A stretch of DNA of 64,000 bases from CAYOHG01 sp964465125. GTDB taxonomy: Bacteria; Planctomycetota; Phycisphaerae; UBA1845; Fen-1342. The notes below the pieces were generated by a model. The model saw only the letters and a list, made by a program, of their open reading frames with translations. It was not told the DNA's origin and searched no databases. The position numbers and the translations under genes are program-made. Location: NCBI GenBank assembly GCA_964465125.1, contig CAYXIO010000008.1, positions 1 to 64,000 on the forward strand. Direction: 5' to 3'. Every line of letters starts with the position of its first letter. Position 1 is the first letter of the stretch. Shown piece after piece: positions 24,161-34,036 of this stretch.

Positions 24161-25216
24161 TTGAGACGCACGCGCGCTGCCGCTCTGCTGGCCGTGATCA
24201 TGATCGGTGTCGCACCTGCTCCGGCGTGGAACGCCCACGGCCACCGCGTCGTCACCTACCTCGCGCTCGACGGGCTGCCGCCGGACGCACCGGCGTTTCT
24301 GCGCGACCCGGCGGTTCGCGACCGCATCGCGTTTCAGTCGAACGAGCCCGATCGGCGGCGCGGCTGGGCATCGCTGACGCTGGGCCACATCAACGAGCCG
24401 GACCATTACATCGACCTCGAGCAGCTTGACCCGTTCGGCCTTACGCTGGATACGCTGCCGCCGTTCCGTGGCGAATATCTGCGCGCCCTGGCGGTCGGCA
24501 AGCACGTTCACCCCGAGCAGGTTGAGCCGTACAACGCCGCCGGCGACCCTGCGCATACGAAGGAGTGGCCCGGATTCCTGCCGTACGCCATCGCGGAGCA
24601 TTACGCCGCGCTTCAGTCCGCGTTCCACCAGGTGCGCATCCTGGAGCGGCTGAACGACCCGCAGCGCGCCTTTCAGCTCGCCCAGGCACGCGAGAACGCC
24701 ATTTATCACATGGGCATGCTCAGCCACTTCGTCGCCGACGCCGCCCAGCCCCTGCACACGACCATCCATCATCACGGCTGGGTGGGCCCCAACCCGCACG
24801 AATACACCACGGACAAGAGCTTTCACCGCCAGATCGACGGCGACGTGCTCGAGCATCACAAGCTTACCTATGACTCGCTGCGTCCGCTGATGAAATACGA
24901 TCGCAAGCTGACGGCGGCCGATCCCTGGCCCGACACCCTGGCGCATCTGCGTCGCTCCTTCACACAGGTCGAGCCGCTGTATCGCCTCGAGAAAGGCGGC
25001 GCGCTGCGCGAGGCCACAGGAAAGGCCTTCATCGAAGGACGCTTGACCGATGCCGCCGGCATGCTCTGCGCGCTGTATGCCGCCGCTTGGGCCGGTGCGG
25101 CGCCCAGCGACGAGCAGGTCGAGAAATACGTGTTCTACGACGACATGCAGCGCAACCCGCTGCCAAGCCCGACGACGCCTAAGCCCGCGCCGACGCCCCG
25201 GCAGCCCACCCCCTAG
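24161..25216 (+). CDS. Secreted S1/P1-nuclease / zinc phospholipase C-like protein
   Basis: The 351-residue protein starts at TTG 24161 (GAGAGGAG upstream) with a signal peptide ending near PAPA. The mature N-terminus WNAHGHRVV matches the family rule that the terminal Trp and a nearby His bind zinc. Further ligands are likely in LGHINEPDHYIDL, HMGMLSHFVADAAQPLH and the His-rich HHHGWVG segment. Family enzymes use a three-zinc cluster to cleave single-stranded nucleic acid or phospholipids in the periplasm or outside; which applies here cannot be told. The C-terminus is a Pro/Thr-rich tail. It precedes the helicase gene by 12 nt. Confidence 0.75.
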   Translation: MRRTRAAALLAVIMIGVAPAPAWNAHGHRVVTYLALDGLPPDAPAFLRDPAVRDRIAFQSNEPDRRRGWASLTLGHINEPDHYIDLEQLDPFGLTLDTLPPFRGEYLRALAVGKHVHPEQVEPYNAAGDPAHTKEWPGFLPYAIAEHYAALQSAFHQVRILERLNDPQRAFQLAQARENAIYHMGMLSHFVADAAQPLHTTIHHHGWVGPNPHEYTTDKSFHRQIDGDVLEHHKLTYDSLRPLMKYDRKLTAADPWPDTLAHLRRSFTQVEPLYRLEKGGALREATGKAFIEGRLTDAAGMLCALYAAAWAGAAPSDEQVEKYVFYDDMQRNPLPSPTTPKPAPTPRQPTP

Positions 25217-25228
25217 CGGCGGACGGAA

Positions 25229-27502
25229 GTGCTGAACCTCGACGAGCTCCTGGCAGACCTCAACGAACCGCAGGTGCGCGCGGTGCGGCACCTCGACGGC
25301 CCGCTGCTCGTACTCGCCGGCCCGGGCAGCGGCAAGACGCGCGTCATCACGCGCCGCGCCGCTTGTCTCGTTCACTCGGGGATCGCGCCGCGCAACATCC
25401 TGGCGATCACCTTCACCAACAAGGCCGCCGAGGAGATGCGCAAGCGCATCGAGGCCCTCGGCGTGGCGCGCGGCATGTGGGTCTACACGTTTCACGCGCT
25501 GGGGGCGCGCCTGCTGCGCGAGCTCGGACCGCTGGTCGATGTTCAGCCCGGCTTCACGATCTATGACGAGGACGATCAACTCCGTCTCGTCAAGGAGGCG
25601 ATGGGGATCGCGTCTGTCAGCCCGGATCTACTGAGACCCGACGACGCCCAGACCCGCATCAGCCGCGCGAAGAACGAGCTGCGCGGTCCGGATTCGCTCC
25701 GCGAGAGCCGCATGGAGGAACGGCTGCTGGCGCGCGTCTTCGAGATCTATGAGAAACTGCTGCGGCAGCGCAACGCGGTCGATTTCGACGACCTGCTGAT
25801 GCGGATCGCCCTGCTGCTCATCCGCCGGCCGGATATTGCCGAGCAGTTGTCCACGCGCTTCCGGCATCTGCTGATCGACGAGTACCAGGACACGAACCAC
25901 GCCCAGTACCTGATCGCCAAGCACCTGTCGGAGTCGCACCGCAACATCTGCGCCACGGGCGACCCGGACCAGAGCATCTACGCCTGGCGCGGGGCCGATC
26001 TGAACAACATTCTCGAATTCGAGCACGACTATCCCGAAGCCACCGTTGTTCGGCTCGAACAGAACTACCGCTCGGTCGGCAACGTGCTCGCCGCGGCCGG
26101 GCGGCTGATCGGCTTCAACCGCCGGCGGCGCGCGAAGGCGCTCTGGACGCAGCGCCCGTCGGGCGATCCGGTGCGGGTCTGGGAGTTCGACGAGGGCGAG
26201 CACGAAGCCGAGCACGTCGCCGACACGATCGCCGAGCTTCGCCGCGAAGGGCGCTCGTTCAGCGACGTGGCGATCATCTACCGCGTCAACGCGGTCTCGC
26301 GCGGGCTCGAGGAGGCCCTGCGCGGGCGTGCGATTCCCTACAAGATCGCGCGCGGCATCGCGTTCTACGGGCGGCGCGAAGTGCGCGATTCGGTCGCCTA
26401 CCTGCGAACGCTCGTAAACCCCGCCGACGACCTGGCGCTGCTCCGGATCATCAACACGCCCGCGCGCGGCATCGGCGACACCACCGTTAAGCGGCTCCAG
26501 GCCGCCGCCCAGACCTCCGCAAGACCCGTCAGCGCGCTGCTCGCGCGGCTGGACGAGCTGCCGGAGCTGCGCAGCGCCGTGCCGCGCCTGAGGCGCTTCG
26601 CCTCACTGCTTCAGCGCCTGCGCAGCCTTCAGCATCCGTCCGTCGCCGAGACGGTTCGCTTCGTGATCGAGGAATCGGGTCTGCGCAAGTTGCTGCGCGA
26701 GGAAGGACAGGAGACCGGCGAAGACCGCGTGGCGAACGTCGATGAGCTGGTCACCGACGCGGCCCGTTATGAAGCGGAAACGCCCGACCCCAGCCTGGCC
26801 GGCTTCCTGGAGCGCGTCGCGCTCGCCAGCGACCAGGACCAGGTTGATCAGGGCGCCGGCGTCGTCATGCTGCTGACGCTGCACGCCGCCAAGGGGCTCG
26901 AATTCCCGGTCGTCTTCATCGTCGGACTGGAGCAAGGCATGCTGCCCCACGAGCGCAGCATCCGCGCCAACGACGTCGAGGAGGAGCGCCGACTATGCTT
27001 CGTCGGCATGACCCGCGCACAGGACCGGCTGTTTCTCTCATACGCGCGGCAGCGCGTGCTGCGCGGCGTGCTGATGCCGCGCTCGACGTCTCAGTTTCTG
27101 CTTGAGTTGCCGGAAGAGGGCGTGCTGCGCGAGCGGTTCGGTGAGCCGGCGCCGCTGCGCGTTGCCCGGCCGGAGCGCGGCACGCCGGCCGAATACGCAG
27201 ACCCGCCGGCCGAGCCGCGAACGCTGGGTCGGCGGAAGCTCGGACGCGGCGAGAACGAGTTTGGCGACGAGCCGGTCATCTCGTTCGATCAGCCGACCGG
27301 CACGCTCGGCGGGGTCGATTCGCGCTTCGCCGACTGGCAGCCGGGGACGCTCGTACGGCACACGCACTACGGCACGGGGGAGCTGCTGTGGATTCGCCCG
27401 AGCGCGGGCCAGACCCGCGGTGCGATCCGCTTTCCGGTCTATGGCGAAAAGACGTTCATTCTCGACCACGCGCCGGTTCAGCGGATCGAGCGGCACGAAT
27501 GA
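25229..27502 (+). CDS. UvrD/PcrA/Rep-type DNA helicase
   Basis: The 757-residue superfamily 1A helicase starts with a GTG at 25229. Visible motifs are Q-motif LNEPQVRAV, Walker A AGPGSGKT, Ia TFTNKAAEEMRKR, II LLIDEYQDTN, III GDPDQSIYAWRGA, IV LEQNYRS, V TLHAAKGLEFPVVF and VI EERRLCFVGMTRA. The C-terminus ends in a small domain (YGTGELLWIRPSAGQTRGAI) like the Tudor-type RNA-polymerase-binding domain of PcrA/UvrD. It would act in repair and removal of stalled polymerase. UvrD versus PcrA naming depends on phylogeny. Confidence 0.93.
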   Translation: MLNLDELLADLNEPQVRAVRHLDGPLLVLAGPGSGKTRVITRRAACLVHSGIAPRNILAITFTNKAAEEMRKRIEALGVARGMWVYTFHALGARLLRELGPLVDVQPGFTIYDEDDQLRLVKEAMGIASVSPDLLRPDDAQTRISRAKNELRGPDSLRESRMEERLLARVFEIYEKLLRQRNAVDFDDLLMRIALLLIRRPDIAEQLSTRFRHLLIDEYQDTNHAQYLIAKHLSESHRNICATGDPDQSIYAWRGADLNNILEFEHDYPEATVVRLEQNYRSVGNVLAAAGRLIGFNRRRRAKALWTQRPSGDPVRVWEFDEGEHEAEHVADTIAELRREGRSFSDVAIIYRVNAVSRGLEEALRGRAIPYKIARGIAFYGRREVRDSVAYLRTLVNPADDLALLRIINTPARGIGDTTVKRLQAAAQTSARPVSALLARLDELPELRSAVPRLRRFASLLQRLRSLQHPSVAETVRFVIEESGLRKLLREEGQETGEDRVANVDELVTDAARYEAETPDPSLAGFLERVALASDQDQVDQGAGVVMLLTLHAAKGLEFPVVFIVGLEQGMLPHERSIRANDVEEERRLCFVGMTRAQDRLFLSYARQRVLRGVLMPRSTSQFLLELPEEGVLRERFGEPAPLRVARPERGTPAEYADPPAEPRTLGRRKLGRGENEFGDEPVISFDQPTGTLGGVDSRFADWQPGTLVRHTHYGTGELLWIRPSAGQTRGAIRFPVYGEKTFILDHAPVQRIERHE

Positions 27503-27654
27503 CGGCGTGCCCGCCGACCACCTGATTTGCGAGCCGCCGCCGCCCGGAATACGCTACCGCGCTTGGGGTATCGAGGAGGACGGGGCCTGCACGCGATTCA
27601 GCGTGCGATCCTCCGGCCCTGAGCTGTTCCACGTCGCGCAGACGGGCAGAGACG

Positions 27655-28905
27655 ATGAGAGATCCGTCCCGCGAAAATGAGAAGCTCCGCCGCATCCTCG
27701 CCGTCGCGACCGAAATGGCCGTGACCCCGGATCTGGATGCGCTGCTGCACGTCATCGTCGATGCGACCTGCCAGGTGCTCGACTGCGAACGCGCCACGAT
27801 CTTCCTTTACGACGCCGGCAGCGATGAGCTGTTCAGCCGCGTGGCCCGCGGCATGGCGGGCATCCGCTTTCCGGCCAGCCGCGGCATCGCCGGCGCGGCG
27901 GCCAAAGGGCGCATCGTCGTCAACGTGCCCGACGCGTACGAAGACGCGCGCTTCAATCGCGAGGTTGACCGCGCGACCGGCTTCCGCACCCGCAACCTGC
28001 TCACGTTTCCGCTCGAAAACCTCGCCGGCGATCTGATCGGCGTGCTTCAGGCGCTCAACAAGCGCGACGGCGCCTTCTCCGTCGACGACGAGGAGCTCGC
28101 CCGCGTGCTCAGCGCGCAGGCCGGCGTGGCGCTGGACCGCGGCCGGCTGATCGAGGAATACGCGATCAAGCAGCGCATGGCGCGCGATCTCGACATCGCC
28201 CGCGACATTCAGCGCGGCTTCCTGCCGCGCAAGCAGCCGCAGGTCCTCGGCTACGACGTCGCCGGTTGGAATCGGCCCGCCGACGAGACCGGCGGCGACT
28301 GCTACGACTTCATCCCCCTGCCCGACGGACGGCTCGTCATCCTGCTCGCGGATGCGACCGGGCACGGCATCGGCCCGGCGCTGATCATCGGGCAATGCCG
28401 ATCCCTCATTCGCGCGATGTTCAGCGTCACCGACGATCTTCCCGCCATCGTCGACCGCGTCAATCGGCTGCTCTGCGACGACCTGACGGACAACCGTTTC
28501 GTGACCGCGTTCCTCGGGGTGCTCGACCCCCGCCGGCACTGCGTCGAGTACATCTCGAACGGTCAGGGCCCGCTGCTGCACATCTCCGCGGACGCCGTGG
28601 ACATGCGCGGGGCCAGCGCCCTGCCGCTGGCGATCGTCCCCGACGCCGGCGCCGAGCTCGAGCGCTTCGAGCTGAAGACCGGCGATCTGCTCGCGCTGCT
28701 GACGGACGGGTTCTACGAGACGATGAATTCGCGCGACGAGGAGTTTGGCGACGCGCGCACCACCGATCTGCTGCGCACGCATCGCGACCGCGCCTTGACC
28801 GACGTCATCGCCGAGCTGCATCGCGCCGTCTGCGACTTCCGTCAGGACCGCAGCCAGGCCGACGACCTGACGGCCATCCTGGTCCGTCGCGCGGCGGGGA
28901 CGTGA
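27655..28905 (+). CDS. GAF-domain SpoIIE-type PP2C phosphatase
   Basis: The 416-residue protein has a GAF domain at ~15-165 (LDCERATIFLYD, SRGIAGAAAKGR, LLTFPLEN), a linker helix ARDIQRGFLP, then a SpoIIE/RsbU PP2C domain. Metal-binding ETGGDCYDFIPL, LADATGHGIGPAL, LLTDGFYE and QADDLTAIL are intact. It probably dephosphorylates an anti-sigma-antagonist (STAS) protein in response to a ligand or redox signal sensed by GAF. No STAS or RsbW partner is nearby. A Ser/Thr kinase gene lies ~1 kb away on the other strand. Confidence 0.9.
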   Translation: MRDPSRENEKLRRILAVATEMAVTPDLDALLHVIVDATCQVLDCERATIFLYDAGSDELFSRVARGMAGIRFPASRGIAGAAAKGRIVVNVPDAYEDARFNREVDRATGFRTRNLLTFPLENLAGDLIGVLQALNKRDGAFSVDDEELARVLSAQAGVALDRGRLIEEYAIKQRMARDLDIARDIQRGFLPRKQPQVLGYDVAGWNRPADETGGDCYDFIPLPDGRLVILLADATGHGIGPALIIGQCRSLIRAMFSVTDDLPAIVDRVNRLLCDDLTDNRFVTAFLGVLDPRRHCVEYISNGQGPLLHISADAVDMRGASALPLAIVPDAGAELERFELKTGDLLALLTDGFYETMNSRDEEFGDARTTDLLRTHRDRALTDVIAELHRAVCDFRQDRSQADDLTAILVRRAAGT

Positions 28906-28933
28906 CGCTGCGGCGGATGCCGGCGCGCGGGCG

Positions 28934-29881
28934 TCAACCGTCGATGTCCAGCCCGAGGTCGAGGTTCACCGCCGAATGCGTCAAGGCCCCGACCGAGATG
29001 CGATCGACACCGGTCTCCGCGATGCCCGCCACGCTGGCGAGCGTCACCCCGCCGCTGGCTTCGAGCTGCACGGTCGGCTTCTGGCCGGCGGCCTCGCGCA
29101 TGCGCACCGCCCGGCGCATATCGGCAACGCTGAAGTTATCCAGCAGGATCACGTCGATGCCGGGAACGTGCAGCACTTCGCGCAGTTGTTCGAGTCGATC
29201 GACCTCAACCTCGACGAAGGAAACGCCGCTCTTCGGACGACGGGCCAGCATCGCTCCCAACTCCGCCGCCAACTGCTCAAGCGGAATCGCCGAGAGGTGG
29301 TTGTCCTTGATCAAGATCGCGTCGTAGAGACCCCGCCGGTGATTGACGCCCCCGCCGCAGCGGACGGCGTACTTGTCCAGCTCGCGCCAGCCCGGGAGGG
29401 TCTTGCGTGTGTCGAGCACCTGAACGCTCGGTTGCGCCCGGACCGCCGCGTCCACGAAGGCGCGCGTCAGCGTCGCTACGCCGCTCATGCGGCCCAGGAA
29501 ATTCAACAGGGTGCGCTCGACGGCCAGCACCGCGGCCCGCGCCCCGATCAGCCGTCCGACCGAGCGGCGGGCGACCACCGCCTGACCGTCCGCGGCGACA
29601 GCGTCGAAACGCAGCCCGGCCGCCAACCGGCGCGCGAATCGCTCACAGATCAGCGGCGCGAGCGACAGCCCGCTGATGACGCCGCCGGCGCGCGGCACGA
29701 GCGCGCCGCAGACCGATTCGCCCCCGGGAGGAAGCAGCGTGGACGTGACGTCGCCGCGCTCCCCCAGGTCCTCGCCGATCGCCAGGTCCACCAACTGCTG
29801 CGTCGCCGCACTCCAGGTGCGCACGCCCGCTACCGACTCGCTCATGGTCGCTCTCGCTGGCTCGGGCAAATCGCGGTCCAT
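28934..29881 (-). CDS. nadC: Nicotinate-nucleotide pyrophosphorylase (carboxylating)
   Basis: The 315-residue protein converts quinolinate and PRPP to nicotinate mononucleotide. The LNFLGRMSGVAT segment, LDTRKTLPGWRELDKYAVRC, GGVNHRRGLYDAILIKDNH, a VEVEVD strand and the EASGGVTL / SVGALTHS ends are all typical. The ATG at 29881 has GGAG 7 nt upstream; ATG 29845 is an alternative. It lies 30 bp downstream of the kinase gene on the same strand. nadA and nadB are not in the window. Confidence 0.95.
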   Translation of the reverse strand: MDRDLPEPARATMSESVAGVRTWSAATQQLVDLAIGEDLGERGDVTSTLLPPGGESVCGALVPRAGGVISGLSLAPLICERFARRLAAGLRFDAVAADGQAVVARRSVGRLIGARAAVLAVERTLLNFLGRMSGVATLTRAFVDAAVRAQPSVQVLDTRKTLPGWRELDKYAVRCGGGVNHRRGLYDAILIKDNHLSAIPLEQLAAELGAMLARRPKSGVSFVEVEVDRLEQLREVLHVPGIDVILLDNFSVADMRRAVRMREAAGQKPTVQLEASGGVTLASVAGIAETGVDRISVGALTHSAVNLDLGLDIDG

Positions 29882-29911
29882 CGCGATCTCCAGGCCCGGG
29901 CTTCCGGCATG

Positions 29912-30970
29912 TTAACGCAGGCTTGAGTCCCCGGTGGGGTCGCCGCGCGCGGCGCGCTTCTGCTCTGCCCGGCGGGCCACCAGGTCGAAGGTCGTCTGGG
30001 CGGACGGGCTCGTGCCGGATTCGGCTGGGGACGTGCGCGGCCCGCCGGCGTGCCGCGCGACGAGTTCCGCCAGCAATCGGCGGGCGGTCTCGGCGGAGGG
30101 CCCCGGCAGATCCAGCGAGTGCAAGGCGCGCCGCAGATGCGCGGCCGACTTGTAACGCAGCATGCGCTGCTTGTGCAGGGCGCGCACCACGACCTCGCAA
30201 AGCTCGGGCGCCAACCGACGCTCCAGCAGCCGTTCGACCGGCACTTCCCGCTGCTGGTGCTGGGCCCTCAGGTCCGTCAGGGTCTCCGCCACAAAAGGCG
30301 GCTCCCCGCTCAGCAGCTCAAATAGAATTACCCCCAGCGCGTAAACGTCGCTCGCGCAGGACGCCTGACCGTCGAAGAGCTCCGGCGCCATGTAGAGCGG
30401 CGTTCCCGCGATCGCGGCGCCGGCGGTGACACTGACCGGGCACGCCAACCCGAAATCGCACAAGCGCAGCTCACCCGCGCGGTCGAAGACGACGTTCCCC
30501 GGCTTCAGGTCGCGATGTAGCAGCCCCTGCTCGTGCAGCACCGATACCGCATCCGTCAAGTCGCGCAGCACGTGGAGCGCCAGCCCCGTGTCCAGTTGCT
30601 CCGGCTCGGCGATGAGCTGTCGCAGCGAAACGCCGTCGACGAACTCCATCACGATGTAGCCAAGCTGGCCCGAGGTGCCGGCGGAGTAGACGGTGACGAT
30701 GTTCGGATGACGCAGCGCCGCCGCGGCGCGGACCCCGCGAATCAGCTCCTCTCGCGCCGCACTGCCCGCCTCAGTTCCGCGGTGCAGCAGCTTCACGGCC
30801 ACCCGCCGCGAGAGGGACTCATCGAAGCCCAGAAAGACGGTTCCGGCGGCGCCCTCGCCCAGCTTGGGCCCGAGCTTCACCGACTCGATGCGCGGCGGGA
30901 CCTCGACCGGCTGCGGCGCCTCGCCGCTCACCAACGTCAGCATCACCGTTCGGGTTTCCTGCATCGACAT
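29912..30970 (-). CDS. Serine/threonine protein kinase
   Basis: The 352-residue Hanks-type kinase has the glycine loop GEGAAGTVFLG, catalytic Lys in VAVKLL, LLHRDLKPGNVVFD, DFGLA, and the activation segment ending TPLYMAPE. The C-terminal ~70 residues are a Pro/Ser/Arg-rich tail. No transmembrane or sensor domain is visible, so it is cytosolic. Start choice: ATG 30970 or ATG 30985, both lacking a well-spaced Shine-Dalgarno. Planctomycetes carry many such kinases. Its target is unknown; the PilZ gene upstream and the SpoIIE-type phosphatase nearby are possible partners. Confidence 0.9.
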   Translation of the reverse strand: MSMQETRTVMLTLVSGEAPQPVEVPPRIESVKLGPKLGEGAAGTVFLGFDESLSRRVAVKLLHRGTEAGSAAREELIRGVRAAAALRHPNIVTVYSAGTSGQLGYIVMEFVDGVSLRQLIAEPEQLDTGLALHVLRDLTDAVSVLHEQGLLHRDLKPGNVVFDRAGELRLCDFGLACPVSVTAGAAIAGTPLYMAPELFDGQASCASDVYALGVILFELLSGEPPFVAETLTDLRAQHQQREVPVERLLERRLAPELCEVVVRALHKQRMLRYKSAAHLRRALHSLDLPGPSAETARRLLAELVARHAGGPRTSPAESGTSPSAQTTFDLVARRAEQKRAARGDPTGDSSLR

Positions 30971-31112
30971 GTGGCGCCCGCGCATCGCCCCCGGAACACG
31001 CCTGCGGCCGTTCGGCGTCGCCGTGAGCTCGTGCTGGCATTGTAGTTGAGAAGCGCAAGCGGCGCATTCGAAATCGCGCCGGAAGTTGGAATGCGTCGCG
31101 GCGGAGGTGAAG

Positions 31113-31484
31113 CTAGCCGATGCCGGACCGATCCAGCAGCCGAATGCCAACCTGGTAGGTGCCGCTCGCCACGCGCCGCGAGTGAACGACCTCGCCGCGC
31201 ATGCGCGTCCGCGCGCTCGACAGCAGCACTTCGACGGTCGAGCCGCGCTCCAGCGGCAGCCCGACCTGCACCGCGATGCCGTCCGCGGACGCATTCACCG
31301 TCTCACCCGTGGTCGTGAGCTTCTGCTGCGAATCGATGGGCAGGATCAGGTGGCAAGGCAGGCGGCACGCCACGCGGCGCTCCGTGCGCCGCCCATGCGA
31401 TTCGTCGGTCGCGCCGGCCGGGATCATCCGCCCCGAAGGACGGGTGTGCCGGAATGCTGTCTGGGCCGCTGACGTGGGATTCAT
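31113..31484 (-). CDS. PilZ-domain (c-di-GMP-binding) protein
   Basis: The 123-residue single-domain PilZ protein has GRRTERR carrying the RxxxR pattern near residue 33 and NASADGIAV fitting (D/N)xSxxG near residue 64, the two loops that hold cyclic di-GMP. GGAGG lies 8 nt before the ATG at 31484. An unstructured ~28-residue N-terminus precedes the domain. It lies upstream of the Ser/Thr kinase gene on the same strand. Its output partner is unknown. Confidence 0.85.
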   Translation of the reverse strand: MNPTSAAQTAFRHTRPSGRMIPAGATDESHGRRTERRVACRLPCHLILPIDSQQKLTTTGETVNASADGIAVQVGLPLERGSTVEVLLSSARTRMRGEVVHSRRVASGTYQVGIRLLDRSGIG

Positions 31485-31622
31485 GCGCAGTCCTCCGGAG
31501 CCCAGGACAGGGCCCCATCAGACTCTATCGGTTGATTTCGCGGGTCAGCTTCGAAGTGCCAGCCGCGACGCCGGCCGCGGCGAACGGGCAGGCACGTCGG
31601 CGCGGCTAGATCAGCTCGCGGC

Positions 31623-31886
31623 TCATGAAGCGGGATGGGCGTCGGCCGGCTCGATCCGCGTGTGCTGATCCACGGTCAGCGTGCTGATCTCGCCGTCTGA
31701 CTTTTGAAGCAGTATGCGATAGAGCCACAGCTTGTCGTCGGCGCCGTGGGCGAACCACGAACCGGTCTTCTGTGGCTGAACGGAAAGGACGGTGCCGACG
31801 ACGGCGGGGCTCCAGCTTCCCTCGCGCCGATCGATCGCTTGAACGATGCGGACCTTCTGTCCCGGCTTCAGGTCAATCTCTGGCAT
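31623..31886 (-). CDS. Small SH3-like-looking conserved protein
   Basis: The 87-residue protein from ATG 31886 opens with MPEIDLKPGQKVRIVQAIDR. It alternates short strands (GTVLSVQPQKTGSWF, DKLWLYRILLQ, STLTVDQHTRI), which looks like a small beta-barrel of SH3/KOW type. The family is unknown to me. It sits between the PilZ and BatA-like genes with no overlap. Confidence 0.6.
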   Translation of the reverse strand: MPEIDLKPGQKVRIVQAIDRREGSWSPAVVGTVLSVQPQKTGSWFAHGADDKLWLYRILLQKSDGEISTLTVDQHTRIEPADAHPAS

Positions 31887-31960
31887 GGTGTATCACTGTC
31901 TCGACTCGCGACCCGCCGCGGGCGACCCACCCATTCGGCACGGCCCGCTGCTTACGCCGC

Positions 31961-33967
31961 TCAAATCATGACGCGACGGTTGTATATATACCATTCCAGC
32001 AGCACGATCGCCAACGCGGCCGCCGCAAACCAGCGCCAAACCTCCGGCGTGGCGGTCTCGATCGCGCGTCCGAGCTCGACCGGCCGGCCGCCGACGGCCA
32101 GCGCGTCGCGCGGGGCGATGTCGCTTTCCGCGGCGTTCTCGAGGTTGACCGCAAAGCGCTCGGAGCCGGGCGCGGCGGGCTCGACGCGGTAGAGCCCGAC
32201 GGTTTCGGTCGCCGCGTATCGCAAGGCATCCGGGCTGTCCAGCCGCATCGTCTGCCGTCCGCCATCGGGGCGGGTTACGACGGCCTGCTCAACGCCGGAC
32301 GGCAGCTCAAGCCGAATCGAATCCCCCGGCTGCAACGCGGTCCGCTGCTCGCCCGTGCCGCCGCCGCCCAGGTAGTTGAAGGTGTTGTACATGAACACTG
32401 CGAAGCCGAGCTTGGCCCACCAACTGCTGCTTTCGACGGCGAACGCGCACATCAGCATCTGCCGGCCGTCGCGGCTGAGTTGTCCCAGGACCGGCCCGTG
32501 CGGCCCCTCCGCGAGCACCTCGGCGTCCTTCGGCAGCGTCAGCGTGCCGCCGCGATACACCTCGACGTATTCGAGCTCGACGTAGCGCAGCAGCGGGTGC
32601 GCCGAATCCCACCAGACCAGCGTGTGCGGGTCGGCATCCTCGCTGAGCGCCACGCCCTCCACAGGCGGAACCGCACCGAAAAAGACGTAGCTTCCGCGCG
32701 GCAGGCTCGCCGGCGCGAACTTGTCGAACACCACCACGTCGTAGGTGCAACGCCCGTTCTGCTCGAACTGTCCGGCGGGCATCGCCGCGAACTGCTCCGG
32801 CGTTCGATAGTCGAAGCGGACGAGCGGGAGCTGCTGGAGCATGCGTTCGAGGAACGGGTTGCGCTCGCTGACCAGCAGGACCCGCAGGCGGCGCGGGGCC
32901 GGGATCACCGCGGATGCGCGGTTGTCGCAGGTCAGGGCGTCGTCCAGCGCCAGGCGCACCTCGAGCAGGCCCGCGGTCGGAAGCTCAGCGCGGAATTCGA
33001 GCGACTGAACCGCGGGCGCGGCTTCGCCGGAATCCTCGCCGCCCACCTCGCTGGCTCGCCGCACGCGCCCCAGCGAGACCTTCTCGACGCGCCGCAGCAC
33101 GCCGTCGAGATAAAACGAGAGCTCGGTCTCCACCGGCTCTGCGGCGAAGTTCGCAACCTGAACGAAGACCGCCAGATGGTCGGGCGATTCGTAGTCGCGC
33201 AGGCAGCGCAGGGAGGTGACGCCGGCGTTCTGCTCGGTCTTTCCGATCGGAATCAGCGTGACCTGTCCGGTCCGGACGGTCGCCTGATCCAGGTCCGGAA
33301 TCGCGCCGTCGGAAAGCAGCACGATCCGCGAGCCCGACAGATCGGTGATCGCATCCGCCGGCCGGGCGTCCACGCGCGTCTGCGTCAGGTGCGCCTCGGC
33401 CAGGTCCAGGGCCTCGCGAATGTTGGTCGGCGCGTCGCTCGCGCGAATGTCGTCCACCCGCGCGCTGAGCTCGGCGAGATTCGACGTGAACGGCGAGATG
33501 ATCGTCGCGCGGTCCGCGAATGCGATCAGCATCACCCGCGTCGGCGACGCCGCCCCGCCGAACCACTGCCACCAGGCCGCCCCGCTTCGATTCAGCGTGC
33601 GAACGAGCCGTCGGGCCTGCTCCTTGGCGAGCTCCAACCGCGTCTGGCCGTCCTCGATCGCGTTCATCGACGCCGAGTGATCCACCAGGATCGCGACGCA
33701 CTCGTCGTTGCGCAGCTCGCTGAAGACGATCGGCCGGGCCAGCGCCAGAATCGCCAGCAGGAGGACCGCCAGTTGCAGGAACAGCAGCAGGTTCTTGCGG
33801 AGCCGCTGAAACGGCGCGTTGACCTGGAGATCCTGCACCGCCCGCCGCCACAGCAGCGTCGATGAGACCCGCTGCTCGCGCCGCCGCAGCTTGAGGAAAT
33901 ACAGAATCAGAAGCGCCGGGATGGCGACCGCTGCGAACCAGAATGCCACCGGGGCGAGAAAGCTCAT
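31961..33967 (-). CDS. BatA-like membrane protein with VWA domain
   Basis: The 668-residue protein starts at ATG 33967 (a GTG 9 nt earlier is possible). The N-terminal BatA-type region FLAPVAFWFAAVAIPALLIL, a conserved LRRRE segment and a second helix (LLLFLQLAVLLLAILALA) precede a von Willebrand A domain. Its MIDAS begins VAILVDHSASMNAI (the DxSxS). After ~400 further residues the chain ends in a C-terminal helix AALAIVLLEWYIY. The family is usually co-encoded with DUF58 and MoxR ATPase genes and is linked to stress tolerance or metal-cofactor chaperoning. Here the DUF58 gene follows upstream, but no MoxR gene is present. Confidence 0.85.
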   Translation of the reverse strand: MSFLAPVAFWFAAVAIPALLILYFLKLRRREQRVSSTLLWRRAVQDLQVNAPFQRLRKNLLLFLQLAVLLLAILALARPIVFSELRNDECVAILVDHSASMNAIEDGQTRLELAKEQARRLVRTLNRSGAAWWQWFGGAASPTRVMLIAFADRATIISPFTSNLAELSARVDDIRASDAPTNIREALDLAEAHLTQTRVDARPADAITDLSGSRIVLLSDGAIPDLDQATVRTGQVTLIPIGKTEQNAGVTSLRCLRDYESPDHLAVFVQVANFAAEPVETELSFYLDGVLRRVEKVSLGRVRRASEVGGEDSGEAAPAVQSLEFRAELPTAGLLEVRLALDDALTCDNRASAVIPAPRRLRVLLVSERNPFLERMLQQLPLVRFDYRTPEQFAAMPAGQFEQNGRCTYDVVVFDKFAPASLPRGSYVFFGAVPPVEGVALSEDADPHTLVWWDSAHPLLRYVELEYVEVYRGGTLTLPKDAEVLAEGPHGPVLGQLSRDGRQMLMCAFAVESSSWWAKLGFAVFMYNTFNYLGGGGTGEQRTALQPGDSIRLELPSGVEQAVVTRPDGGRQTMRLDSPDALRYAATETVGLYRVEPAAPGSERFAVNLENAAESDIAPRDALAVGGRPVELGRAIETATPEVWRWFAAAALAIVLLEWYIYNRRVMI

Positions 33968-34036
33968 TCGATCCACGCTGCCAGGACAAGGCGCCGGCGG
34001 CAGATCATAACCGGCCGGCGGACGTGCAGCCCCCGC

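Noticed and set aside
27507..27680. Possible 57-codon gene between the helicase and phosphatase genes
   Set aside because: It starts with GTG without a ribosome site, overlaps the phosphatase start by 26 nt and has no recognisable motif.
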